This document shows, in pieces, positions 36,704 through 48,153 of a stretch of 64,000 nt of DNA. A program made the translations under genes and the position numbers. The stretch covers positions 4,743,634 to 4,807,633 of the forward strand of contig OY747712.1 in the NCBI GenBank assembly GCA_963556495.2, in the 5' to 3' direction. The notes under the pieces are model-generated. The model was given only the letters and a program-made list of their open reading frames with translations, made no database searches and had not been told where the DNA came from. This stretch comes from Valencia hispanica (taxonomy: Eukaryota > Chordata > Actinopteri > Cyprinodontiformes > Valenciidae). How positions within the stretch are numbered: the first letter of the stretch is position 1; each line of letters starts with the position of its first letter.

Positions 36704-37524
36704 TTAAAGTGTAACTAAACCCCAAAACAACTTTTTTTTTGCTTCTAATCTGTATAAATGGATCTTTACCAATGCAATCTTTCAGTTTCTGGTGATTTTT
36801 TTACATTTTGGTGTAAACTTGTTTAACTCTACACCTTTTGGTCTTAAAACGTCTCAGTGCTGCCCTCTTAGGGTTCAACTGTGGCTACTGCATTTGAATT
36901 TTGTGATTGGTGGAGAGCGGTACATCTCTACGTCACAGCAGCCATGGTCTCACAGACACGCCCCGTGGGTTTGGGTATAAAACAATCCAACATACTTGCC
37001 CCCCGTGGCGAGTTTGGAGTTGGATTGCGTTTTTCAGGTTTCCATTATTATCACATTAGCACTTAGTTATCCAGCGGCTCTAATTGATGCGGCTCGCGGC
37101 CGCTGAGCTCCATAAAGCCTCCCTCTACTCCTCTATCTCCGGTGACGACGGAGGAGATCCGGTGGGTCAGGGCGCCGAGCCAGCACCGCCCAAGCTCGGT
37201 GCTGCTGAGGCAGAGGGAGACAGGAGGAGTCCGGTCTCTGGGTGGTGATGCTAACTTAGGCTAACGTTCAAAACAGATGAATGTTGATCAGATCGATCAG
37301 TCACAAAACCGCCAACGTCGCTTTGGTCACTGTCCATGTTTCAGTGTCAGATTAAGTGAGCTTTCACTGTCCTCCTGAACACACCCCCACGTTCCCCCCT
37401 CCGCTTTTCACCCACACTTGGCCACGCCCCTCCGTTATTCCTGGCACCGCCCACTTTGTAGAATTTTTTTACTGTTGTCCGGGGGCGGGGTTATGCTTTT
37501 TCAGGGGGTTCAGTTACACTTTAA
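36704..37524. mobile_element. TTAA-type non-autonomous DNA transposon
   Basis: TTAA at 36704-36707 is followed by AGTGTAACTAAACCCC, and the right end is GGGGTTCAGTTACACT followed by TTAA at 37521-37524. These are 16-base inverted repeats with one mismatch, bounded by TTAA. TTAA target sites are used by piggyBac and Kolobok transposons; which one is not decided. The 821-base element has no transposase. Confidence 0.8.
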
Positions 37525-37633
37525 GAACTTTTTGATTACAAGGTCTTTTTTTTATATGGACTTATTGTTCACATTTCTTGCTGAAGTGATTTATGTTTGG
37601 TTTGGAGTCTGTCCATCTTGATTATCAAACTTT

Positions 37634-38078
37634 TGTGGTGGAAAATTGTTATGCAATTAGGAATTAAGTGTATATTCTCTGTTTAGTGAATGCATCTAGG
37701 GTAAAATGACAAGCTTATTGCTCCAGCTTAATGTTATGAGAACGATATATGTGTCAGGTCACCAGAGAGACAGACGCCGGGGCAGTAAGATAACAGTCTG
37801 GCCTTCGGATGAGCTGCTTTATGCGTTGCTATGACTAGCATGAAGCAGTTACTCTGGAGGCGGGGCGTGAAGGTTGGAGAAGACGTCTACAGAGATAAAC
37901 AATGATTGCTGAATACTATTTAAGCGGTTAGTTAGAAAGGTTGGTTAGGGTGATGCACGAGTAAATCTGTCTCCTCCATGTTCTGGCCAGACATGTTTGA
38001 ATTAAATACTTAAACGCCTTCTTGGACTCAAGTCTTCTTTATAATGGAAAACCTGAAATACTATTTTTTGCCATTACA
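37634..38078 (+). repeat. LTR, plus orientation
   Basis: It starts TGTGGTGGAAAATTG and ends TTGCCATTACA, the usual TG...CA. A TATA-like TACTATTTAAG lies at about 37915. A primer-binding site follows two bases later. A closely similar copy in reverse orientation is at 42521-42961. Confidence 0.85.
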
Positions 38079-38080
38079 CT

Positions 38081-38093
38081 TGGCGCCCAACAC
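38081..38093 (+). other. Primer-binding site, lysine tRNA type
   Basis: TGGCGCCCAACAC two bases after the LTR. The first 11 bases agree with the lysine-tRNA (Lys1,2) primer-binding site I recall for spumavirus-like retroelements. Confidence 0.7.
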
Positions 38094-41000
38094 AGCCTCA
38101 GCGAGCAGAATGGACTGGCAGGGACAGGGTCAAGGGAGTTGCTAGCGTCCTGGGAAAGTTTCTCCCAGCCTCTTACCTCCAGTAGCTGTTTGGGAGATGG
38201 AGGCCTTGAAGCGTCTCTGTCGGCCCGGCTGTCGCCTGAGACAGAACCTGGTAAGACTGAGTCCTTTAAATAAATAGTGATAACAGAATTTTATTTGCAC
38301 TCTCAGGAGGTGAAATATTTGCTAGCGGTTTTGTGTTTATTTACTTACACGCGGTTGATTGATTGATTACTTAATACAATATATATTCTTATATATAATT
38401 GTATGGTTTATTATTTAATCAATGTTAAAGAAAGTATCTGGTTTTTTCTCCGGGTTTTACCTGGGAGCACGGCAGTTGGACAAGTGGTCAATTAATTAAA
38501 TTGATTGATTATTGTCCGACGAGGTTTTTTTTAAGCTTTTGTTTCACTCAAGGAAACTAGAAAGTGATGGGGGAGACGTCCTTCATGGGAACTGGGTACC
38601 CAGGCAGACAATCGGGTCTGTAATCTAGCAACACTTCACCTCCAGACAGTCCAATATGTCGACAGAAAGAAAAAAAATAAATAAATAAATAAATAAAAGA
38701 ATTAATGGGCCCTGGGGAGGAATTTGGATAATCTGAAAGAAAATCTAAAAGTTATGTTATTTCTTTGTGGGTTTTTTTATGGGGTTTTGTTTATTTCTCT
38801 TTTATTTCCTCTTGTTTGCTTCTTCCAGAACTGGAGTGTTTGAGCATTAAGATCATTTGTTTGATGACTTGGTATAATGCAGAATGTCACACACACACTG
38901 TTATTGTTACACATTCCATTGTAGAACTGCTGGTGAGTTTCGGTGAGTTGTCCTGTGTTTTTCTTCAGGCTGGTTGGGACTCCTGACTTCGGTCCAGCGG
39001 CGCCTGGGGAGGGCCACAAGGAGCCCTAGTACCTCCCCCACCCTTGGAATAAGGGGTTTGGCAGCCATAACGAAGGCAAAGGCCGGACTCCGGCCTGAAT
39101 GCGGGCTGACCAGTGGGCAGAGGGGAAAACTCTTGCTCAGGTGAGATGAGTTATTTGGGGGCTGTGGTCCCTGGAACATGGCGATTAGCTGGATCGAGAG
39201 GGGGGGGGCCCTGGGCCGGCCAGCCTGCAGATGACCCAGCGAAATTCAGGCAGGACAAAAATACACACAGCTCAAATGCAATTAAGAAATGCTTGCTGAC
39301 TGATGTAGCTGTATTTTATCTCTGTGACACCTGCTTATGTAACACATACACACTCCCTTAGGAAAGTAAATCTTGTTTTGTTTTTGTTTTGTTTCTGCCA
39401 GAGGACCCTTAGAGCGAAAGGGGTCTCGATGGAAGCAGGCCATAATTTCTGATTCTTTCTATTTTCTATGTTAATCTAATTTGTTTTGTTATTGTGTTGT
39501 AATTTGTAAGGGAAAGTTGATGTGCAACTAAACCAAATTTGTTTGTTTAGAAGGACGGGGTAAAGCAGACAGAGAAACTGCTACGGCTCTGAAAAGGTGA
39601 TGATTCGTCATCTGGTGAGTTTAGTCTAATCAGAGCTTAAAGAATGTGTTGCACATCTGCAAGAGAGTGAACTGATCATTTGTCTTCTGGGGAGTTATCT
39701 GGTAAATGGTCAAGAAGTCTTTTCTCTCCTAATGCTATCTGTCAGGAGAGCCCACATTTATTTCATTTTGGTTGAAAGTTATTTGATGGAATTGTTATTA
39801 CACTAAGTACAAGTTTCCTTAGCTGTCGCAGCTTGTGTGCACTAACTTAGAAACGGAAACGTTCTCATTTTATGACTAGAACAAATAGCAGAGTTGAGTG
39901 GAGCATTTAGAGAAGGTTGTGAATTATACCCTGACTGACAGTGAAAACATATTTTCCTTTCTTTCTGGGACAATTGGGGCTGAATTGTTTCCTTGTGTTT
40001 TGGGGTTTATGTTATAAGAAAGTAATAAATCTTAGATCTGTGAACATTAACTAAAGTAACTTGGACCTTTTACAGTAACACTGCTTAGATTTCGCCACAG
40101 CTGTGAAGGACACATTTTTTATGAGCTTGCAAGGCGCTAATGTAAACAATCTAAAGATGACTGGTCCTTAGGCTACTTAGGTCTTAAATAAATGGGAAAA
40201 AGGTAAATACTAATCTTATCTGGGGAACATTCAAGCGTCAGAGCAGTTAGTGGGCCTTATTATAAATTTTGCTTGGAAAATGACTGAATTGATCTCAAGC
40301 TGTGAAGTATTCTTTGTCTCCTTCCAGGATAAGGGGCAAGAGGTCAGGAAAGGTTTGATCCTAGAAATGATGGTTTTGTCACTCTGGTGGGTAAACACAG
40401 GAAGTTATATAAGTGGGTCTTAATATAAGGCATCTGATTTTGTAATTAAAGGGAAGTCGTCTCACTGTTTTAAGTAAATATTAATCTACCTGAAATGTTT
40501 TTTAGGGGCCTTCAATTATAACAATACAGTGGTCCTGTGAGTTTGGAATTTTGCTTATGACAACCAATGCAAGTTTCAATTTCAACTGAACCAGAATGCA
40601 AATCAGGCTGGTTCTCATTCTTTTTTTGCTTTTTCTCTAGAATGGACTGACCACTTTGTCTACAGGGGAGGATTCTGTTCAAGGTTTGACCCAATAAGGT
40701 ATGGACAAGTGGCTTGGGAGGTTACCTGTGCGTACCTGAGTTTGGGGGGTGCTTATATATTTTGGCTAATTTGGGGCTATGGTGAAGGGAATTCAAATTC
40801 TAACATTTTCTCTTAGACCTTACAAGGGAGGCTCAGAAGTGTGATCCCCTGTAGCTGTAAAAACACTCTTTAAAATAGTAATAAATAATAAAACGTAATT
40901 GTTCGTCAACAGTGACGTATCACTTTTCAAACTAAAAAAGCAAATAATATATAATCACTTGGTGTTTATGGGTAAAAATCTAATCCTGAACTATTGATTT

Positions 41001-42520
41001 CAGTTAGTTTTGTTGTAGCTCTCTTGGCTTTTCTATTTATTTGGCTGTTGTGAGAATTTTTCTGTGTAGCATTTTTTATGAAAGAAGATTTGAATGGCTT
41101 CATGTGGGGAAAATATATTGATCATGTTAAAGGTTAAGTCTCTGTGTTAACTGAGATATGTATTGTTATGTTGAACCAACATGTGAGAAGCTCAAGGATA
41201 CTCTCTGTGTCTTGGGTCACCAATTGTGAGATGTGTCTGCCTGCTGACTGAAGGACGTGGAAACACTCCATTATCTTTTCTCATCCTTGTTAAATATTAT
41301 TTCCAAAATAGGCTTTTTAAAGCATTTGACATGCATTTAGTATCAGTGGATTGCTTGGGATCTCAGGATTATAAATATGTCATCGCTCTATCTGAAAAAC
41401 TAAACGCAACAGATCTAGGAAACTGCAATCTTAACATCAAGTGATCTTAGATAAAAATAGATCAAATAAAACAGAGAATATTCCAATTTAAAGCATAATG
41501 AATGATGGATGATTATTATGATCTAGATTGGTGTATATGAGTCAGATTTAATGTTTAAAATAAACTATTATCTTAAAAACTTGCTATAGTTTTAATGGTG
41601 ATAAAATAATAATGATTAATTATCTAAACGTGACTCAGTGATTTACTGGAGAATAAATTCCTACATCATTTATGAAAACATATTTGCTGGAACAGATTTC
41701 CAACTGTGTTAATAATGATATTTTTCTGCAAATATGAATAAAAATTATTTAGTGTATTTTATTTATTATGCTGGTTTTTCAAAGCAATCCTTCAAATTCA
41801 TGTGAGAGATGGAAATGACTGTATTTACCTCATCAATCTAATATTGGAGTATTTTCTAACCTGAATCCATATCAATTTTATAGCCTATTAAATGGGTGAG
41901 CTGTACTCAGTGAGTTACAGCTGTTAGATTTGCGCTAATAAATAAAAGCCTCGGGGGGAAATAATGCACAAAGGTAAATGGTAATATAAAATGTGAACCA
42001 TTGTAACTGAATAAAACTGGTTCGACCTAAAACTATAACACTCTGTGTTCATGAGATAAGGGGCGGCCGCGTTTGGCCCGGGAACCTTGGCTTGAAAACG
42101 TTTTTTTAAGATTCTATGAGAAACGATGGAATTCAGCAATAAACTAGATAAATGATGGTTTCTATGTTTAACTAATACTTTTGATAAACATAGCCTACTC
42201 AGTAGTGAATATAAATAACACGGAAAACGCACCGTTAGAATCGGACATATATTGAAAACCAACTCCAGTTAATACAAATCCGAGTGGCAGTATGAACGTA
42301 TTTCAGTCTTTTGAGTAATTTACAGAAAAGGAATAGAAACAACGCGGGTAAAACACTCTAAGGTTAATCTTAGCCAGCGAGTTATTAACTAAAATGTGGT
42401 AAAAATGATCTGAAATAAAGTCCGTTGCAGGTTTAATATGATTCTCTTGTAGCTAATCAGTTAATGGAGCCACAAGCTTCTTTCTTACGACCGATGTGCT
42501 GCGATTCTCTGGTTGTAAAC
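38094..42520. other. Internal region after the LTR, no coding capacity seen
   Basis: No gag, protease, reverse transcriptase, integrase or envelope motif could be read in any frame. The sequence is either a non-coding internal domain or a badly decayed one. A 40-base scrap matching the end of the minus-strand Rex3 copy (GGGAGGCTCAGAAGTGTGAT) sits at 40815-40854. The rest, especially 41000-42500, is plain AT-rich DNA. Confidence 0.5.
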
Positions 42521-42961
42521 TGTTATGGCAAATTAAGTATCTCAGGGTTTCCATAATAAAGAAGACTTGAGTCCCAGAAGGCGTTTAAGTATTTAATTCA
42601 AACATGTCTGGCCAGACACGGAGGGGACAGAGTTACTCGTGCATCACCCTAACCAACCTTTCTGACTAACCGCTTAAATAGTATTCAGCAATCATTGTTT
42701 ATCTCTAGATGTCTTCTCCAACCTTCACGCCCCGCCTCCAGAGTAACCGCTTCATGCGACTCATAGCAACGCATAAAGCAGCTCATCCGAAGGCCAGACT
42801 GTTATCTTACTGCCCCGGCGTCTGTCTCTCTGGTGACCTGACACATGTATCTTTCTCATAACATTAAGCTGGAACAATAAGTTTGTCATTTTACCCTAGA
42901 TGCATTCACTAAACAGAGAATATACACTTAATTCCTAATTGCATAACAATTTTCCACCACA
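42521..42961 (-). repeat. LTR, minus orientation
   Basis: Reverse complement of 37634-38078 over its whole length, with a few substitutions and small indels. No primer-binding site follows its 3' end (below 42521), so it is not a 5' LTR; it may be a solo LTR. No matching target duplication was found. Confidence 0.85.
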
Positions 42962-42966
42962 ACGCT

Positions 42967-43640
42967 GATGCAGTAATCAATCCAACTAAAGATAAACGCA
43001 TGGATGAGTTTTTCTAGGTCCTGTTGCGACATCAGTCCTTTAATCCTAGAAATGTTCTTCAGGTGATAGAAGGCTGACCTTGTTATTGCCTTTGTTACCC
43101 TGCAGGTTCAGGTGTGAATCCATTACTACACCTAGATTTCAGGCCTGATTAGTAGTTTCTAGCTGTATTAACTGAAGCTGTGTGCTGACTGTTGATCGTT
43201 CCTATTTAGGTCCAAAAGTAATTACTTCTGATTTGTTTCTGTTCAGCTGGAGACAGTTAAAAGCAGATCCATCCATTGATTTGCTCGATGCATTTACTTA
43301 GGGTTTGAATTGGTTCAAAGTCACCTGGTGACATCGTAATGTAGAGCCGAGTATCATCTGCATAGTTATGGTAGCTAATGTTATTGGTTGTTTTAATCTG
43401 GGTTAGTGGGAGCATGTAGATATTAAATAAGAGGGGCCCCAGGATGGAGCCCTGGGGCACCCCACATGTGATTTCTGATCTTTCTAATGAAAAGTTTCCT
43501 ATTGAAACAAAGAAGTCCCTGTTCTTTAGGTAAGACTCGAACCAGCCAATGACTGTACCAGAGAGTCCGACCCAGCTCTCTACAGTCGTTCCAATAATAT
43601 ATCATCATCAACAGTGTCAAATGCTGCACTAGAGAAGTTT
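42967..43640 (-). pseudogene. L2-like LINE reverse-transcriptase fragment
   Basis: The minus strand encodes [19 protein letters not shown] and [10 protein letters not shown], the reverse-transcriptase B and C motifs of L2-type LINEs. The next piece upstream is in another frame ([15 protein letters not shown]), and the 3' portion overlaps the thumb region also present at 21870-22110. Frameshifts and truncation make it dead. It abuts the minus-strand LTR. Confidence 0.85.
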
Positions 43641-44637
43641 CTCAAAGTCCTCAGCTGAGCAAAACGCCATTTCGGTAATCCACAGTCTTTCCAAAAAAAA
43701 AGAGATCCGGTCTAATACAGCAACTCCAGAGGAAAGAAGCTAAGAAAAGAAAATAAGAGAATAAGGCGAGAGATCGGGAGAAGCTGCTCCTCCTTCAGCA
43801 GCCACAGACAAGGGATCTAAACACGTTTGAGTTTTAATGTTTAAAAAAAAACAGTGTCTCTAGAATATCTTCTCAGGTCCTAGTTTGCAACTACGGGTCA
43901 CACTCCCTGCTTTTTTTCTACCAACAGCATCGTAGTTTAAGCATTTTGTAACGTCCTAACTTTAGCGATTAAACGTTGGTATGGGCCTGAGAGAATATAC
44001 GTTTACATCCGCTGTAGACGGTAAAGTGATCGGTAGGCCTAAAAACTCATAAATAATGAATAAATCAAACAATATAACATTATGGAAGGAAAGAAATTCA
44101 TGTTTTCTTTGAGTCATCATTTGAACGTTGCAAAGGTCTAAAAAGCTTTTTGTTATTGACCAGCTGTAAGATGATTATATTAATCATCAATAAACCCTGG
44201 TTGTTTGTGCACGCCTTTTCAAAAACTCCAAATAATCCTACAATTATTCAATTCTCAACTTTCTGAACTTCTGTTCCCGAGTTTTCCCCCAGTTGCCTTT
44301 AGGTCCGGACTTTGACTGGGCCATTCTTCAATGTATCGCGATGAATTACAGGCAAACTGGGCTGCACTGCATAATGTAAATATAAATCTTTGCCATCACT
44401 GCTTGTAGCTTTGATAATTTACCCGAGCTGCGGTAACAGAACGTTTTAATTCATTAATAAACTGTCATTATACACACGTCCTCAACGCCGCACACACTGT
44501 GTGTCATCAGCCATCAGTGAGCTTCTGGCGTTGTTCTGGTCGGGCGGTCACCATCTCGGCTCGGATACACCGGTAGAGGCTCCCGCTGCTCGTTTCAGGC
44601 GAAGCTCCGCATGATGCAGCCACTGCCGTGCTTGTGT
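43641..44637. other. Intergenic, nothing firm
   Basis: TTGCCTTTAGGTCCGGACTT at 44295 belongs to a widespread fish repeat I cannot name. No gene recognised. Confidence 0.45.
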
Positions 44638-45203
44638 TCTTATGCCTCGTGTCCACACGTAGCCGTGGTATCTCAACAAAAACGAAGTTTTTTTTTTCTC
44701 CACGATCTGGCCTGTCGTCCGCACGAAAAATGCAGATTTTTTTTTTTTACGGCACCGGAAACAAATTTTTTTGAAAACTCCGGTCCAAAAGTGAAGATCT
44801 GTGTTTTCTCAGTTTGAAGCGTTTTTGTGCGTGGACAAAAATAACTGGAGTTTTCGGCTCTGCAACGTCACTTTCCGCGACAAAAAATAAATGCCCTTTG
44901 TGCGACCTCAGAAACAGCATTTATGCCCTCAGAGACGTGTTGGCATCATCGATTGTCCAAGCGCTTTTTGTTTGCTTGTTTTTACAAGCTCAACTACTGC
45001 TCTTTGTAGAAGTTAGAACATAGAAAGTTACTGAGTGGATAGGATTTGGGGGAACTACTGCCCCCTACAGGTTTGGCATGTTTATGAATGAACTTATCAA
45101 CGCACTGATGCAGTTAGGTGTGGACAGTTTTTTTTTTTAACGAGGTGGTGAGGATATTCGTTTGTTTTGTTTTTTACCCGGCTACGTGTGCACACGGTCT
45201 AAG
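44638..45203 (+). mobile_element. Inverted-repeat element with GTGTCCACACGTAGCC end, copy 1
   Basis: The left end CGTGTCCACACGTAGCC is mirrored by GGCTACGTGTGCACACGG at the right. Internal CAACGTCACTTTCCGCGAC and GAACTACTGCCCCCTACAGG recur in inverse orientation at 52424-52904. No coding potential. Confidence 0.75.
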
Positions 45204-45773
45204 ATTTGAGAGCCTCACCTTGATTCCTCCAAACGGTCTCAGGTGAGTTTATGCACTCGGTTTCCGGTTCCAACCTGTAGGTTCAAAACCTGTTTTTATT
45301 TGGTTATCAAAAAGCATCAAATCAGTCACAGTGACTGGCTGTTCGTCACAGTTTCTACCTGGTGACAGGAAATCGTGACATTTCATTGGCTGGGTTTTGT
45401 TTTGTAGAAATAAGTGGGATTTTTTAAATTTATCTTCAACTTTTTTGTCATTTTCACTTTATTGTTCTGATTCAGCAACAGAAGAAACAAAGATTTTACT
45501 TCAGAAACCTTAACTTTCTAATGTTCTTGACTGATCCCAATGTGAACCACTCATGCAGTCTCTCCAGGTAAAGGTAGGTTACTACTGGAACGTCCTTCTA
45601 GTCAGAAATGGAATAAAAAAGGCAGTGAGAAGAAGTCTGAGCGTCTTTTCCACCGAAACGTCTTTAAAAGCCAATAAATAAAGCCTGAATGCGTTGGTTC
45701 TCTTGAGGTTCTGGGTCCGTGGGTAACGCCGCTCTGTTAGCTCTCAGCAGGTCCCGGCTCGGTTCTGGCCGAG
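45204..45773. other. 3' side of zinc-finger gene C, with poly(A) candidate
   Basis: Minus-strand AATAAA at 45458-45463, 311 bases after the stop of gene C, is the nearest polyadenylation candidate; another lies at 45295-45300. Nothing else recognised. Confidence 0.45.
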
Positions 45774-48153
45774 TCAAAGCGGGACCATGTGGTGTTTCTG
45801 CTGGTGGATCCTCAGGTTCTGCTTTGCCGCGAAGCGTTTCCCGCAGTGCTCACAGGAGAACGGTCGCTCGCCCGTGTGCACGCTCTGGTGCGTCTTCAGG
45901 TGGCCCGACTGCGTGAAGCGCTTCCCGCACTGCGCGCAGCTGTACGGCCGCTCGCCCGTGTGGACGCGCACGTGCGTCTCCAGGCTGCGCGACGACGTGA
46001 AGCATTTGCCGCAGTAGTTGCAGGCGAAGCGCTGGTCTCTGCAGAACCTGCCGAGCTCCAGCGGGTCCAGCCTGGATCCGCCGAGCGCCAGCAGCACCGA
46101 CCGGTGGGGGACCGGCACCATGCTGCAAAGGCTCCGGTTGGCCCAGGAGGAGCCCGGGTCCAGCTCCACGTCGCAGGGAATCGACCCGACGAGGGCGGAG
46201 CCTCGCTTCGGGTCGGAGACTCCAGGCAGAGGCGCCGGGCCTTCTCCGGATCCCAGGAGGAAGGCGTTCCTCATCTCTGCCGCGGACGGAGCGCCGCTGT
46301 CCGACTCCGAGGCCAAATCGAACTCTGCGGAGCTGCTTTCGGTCGGCCCCGAGGGGCCCGGAGACTCCCGGGCGCTGCCGGAGCTGCTCTGGTCCCAGCA
46401 CCGGACGTCGGAGATCTTCATCCCGGACGGCCCCTCCTCACGGAGGCCCGGTTCCGAAGGCTGCGGCTCAGAACCTGAAAAAAAAAATCTGAAACTTAAT
46501 CTGGAATATTTAAAGGAATCAGAAATAATTCCTCCTTCCTTCTTACCGTCCTCCTGCAGGAGCAGCTGGTCGCCCTTCTCCTCCTCCTCTTCCTCCGTGT
46601 CCTCCTTGATCACGACAACTCCCCGACCCGTTTGGACCGGCTCCTCTGCAGCTGTTGTCGAGGAATCCTGACATCGGAGGAACAGAACACGGCGCTTTCA
46701 GAGGGAAACGGGCTAGAAAGAAACGTCCACAGGTGAAAACACGACGGATGTCTCACCTCTGCAGGAACCGATCCACGTCCTCCGAAGTTCGAGGTTTTCG
46801 TCTGCTTGAAGGACGCTTCGGCTTCTGGAGAAAACTCTGGGTGCAAAAACAAGCAAAGAAAAAAAAAAGATAAAAACATCAGGATAAAATCCAGAAAGTC
46901 TGTTTTTTTTTTATTCTTCTCTCCAAGCGGGGAAGAATAACCCGTTTTCCTTCAAGTTCTCCTGGCTTTCGAAGAGATTTTGAAGAGATTTTCTTCAGAC
47001 GTCCGAAAAACCAAATCCCAATCAAACGGTCTTATCAGTGAAGCACGGTAGAGGTTCCGTCATGCTTTACACTTAAACATCCACGCGTTATGTTTGGAAT
47101 ACCACAAGTTTAATGCGATAATAAAGAAGTAAAACAGTTTTTAGAAGTGTGTTGAAAGTGTCTCAAAATTAAACGCCGTCTTAACACTGCAAAAAAGGAT
47201 TTTCAAGAAAGTAAAAAAGCCTTATTGTTTCTGGAAATGTTTTCTTATTTTGTCTAAAGAGAAAAATTTTTCTTAACAAGCAAGTTTTGCACAAGAAAAT
47301 GAAGCTTATTCTAAGATTTCTTTGCCCGTTTTAAGAATTCTAGCCAAGCAACTTTTGCTCACCCCACTGGCAGATTTATTTATTTTTGTCCTCAAAACAA
47401 GAAAATTTGACCTTTTTTAAAGAATATTTGGCTTATTTCAAGCAGTGCTGTTTTTGCAGTGAACTTTTGTACCTTTTATGTAAATAAATAAGGTTTGGTT
47501 AAAACTCGCAGTAACTTTTCCCAGATCGGTTTCCAAGCAGAATATATGGCACTTTAGGAACTTTTCCAGATCTTTAACGCTAACAGATTTGGATCACTTT
47601 ATTGGCTTTTTGCTAAAAACTGTAATAAAACCATTAAATGTTTTATTAAAGTGCCGAATTGAAAAGTGACTAAAACGAAACGCATCCTGCTGGGAATTTG
47701 GTTCACATGTTTGTTCCAAGTAGAGCCGAAGCCGTTTATTCCCAGTTTTCCAAAGGAGTTTGGTGAGGACTTTACGCAGGTGTCGGTTTGCCATTATTCT
47801 CTCTCGTCACAGACACGATAACAACACCCAGACCCGGTGATAAACCTCCTTCCTCCGGTTCGGTTCCGCAGAATCTCACCGGCCGTTGCATCCTCCAGTC
47901 CCCGGCCGACCTCCCCCTCCTCCTCATCCTCCAGCGGCCCGCCGGCCCCCCGGCGGCTGCCCCGAGCGATGATGGACTCGATGAGCTCCAGCTTCCTCCG
48001 AAGCGCCTCGTTCTCCTTGTGGCTGCGGGAGATCTCCAGCTGCAGGACGGCGTAGCCGTCATCCACCAGCCCACAGATCTCCGCCACCGCGGCTCGGGTC
48101 AGCGCCTCCATGATGGACGACAGCTGGGACTGGAACCCCTTCAAGCTGCTCAT
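45774..48153 (-). CDS. C2H2 zinc-finger protein C, three fingers
   Basis: Three coding exons join in frame on the minus strand: 48153-47880, 46645-46547 and 46474-45774, giving 357 residues. Exon 1 starts MSSLKGFQSQLSSIMEAL and has the core [20 protein letters not shown], then LELIESIIARG shared with gene B. Exon 2 encodes GVVVIKEDTEEEEEEKGDQL. Exon 3 has a serine/proline-rich linker and three fingers at about residues 274-296, 302-324 and 330-352 with HTGERP linkers. The second finger (CGKRFTQSGHLKTHQSVH) is a textbook C2H2. A DNA-binding nuclear protein is expected. A 16-base C run followed by six A lies immediately before the start codon. An optional extra exon at 46836-46757 would give 383 residues. 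Its first exon is head to head with DNAAF11. Confidence 0.87.
46757..46836 (-). CDS. Candidate optional exon of zinc-finger gene C
   Basis: 80 bases encoding SPEAEASFKQTKTSNFGGRG-like sequence between exons 1 and 2. It has a strong T-rich acceptor (TTTTTGCACCCAG) and donor (GAG|GTGAGA). It keeps frame only if exon 2 is entered two bases later, at 46643 rather than 46645; both positions have an AG. It could be a cassette exon or constitutive. Confidence 0.55.

Noticed and set aside
38022..38273. A gag-like start spanning the LTR end and primer site
   Set aside because: The frame begins inside the LTR, is only 83 codons and shows no retroviral motif.
37634..42961. A complete provirus
   Set aside because: The LTRs are inverted relative to each other and no viral protein motif can be read between them.
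45789..46671. Plus-strand frames of 229 and 217 codons
   Set aside because: Antisense shadows of the zinc-finger exon of gene C.
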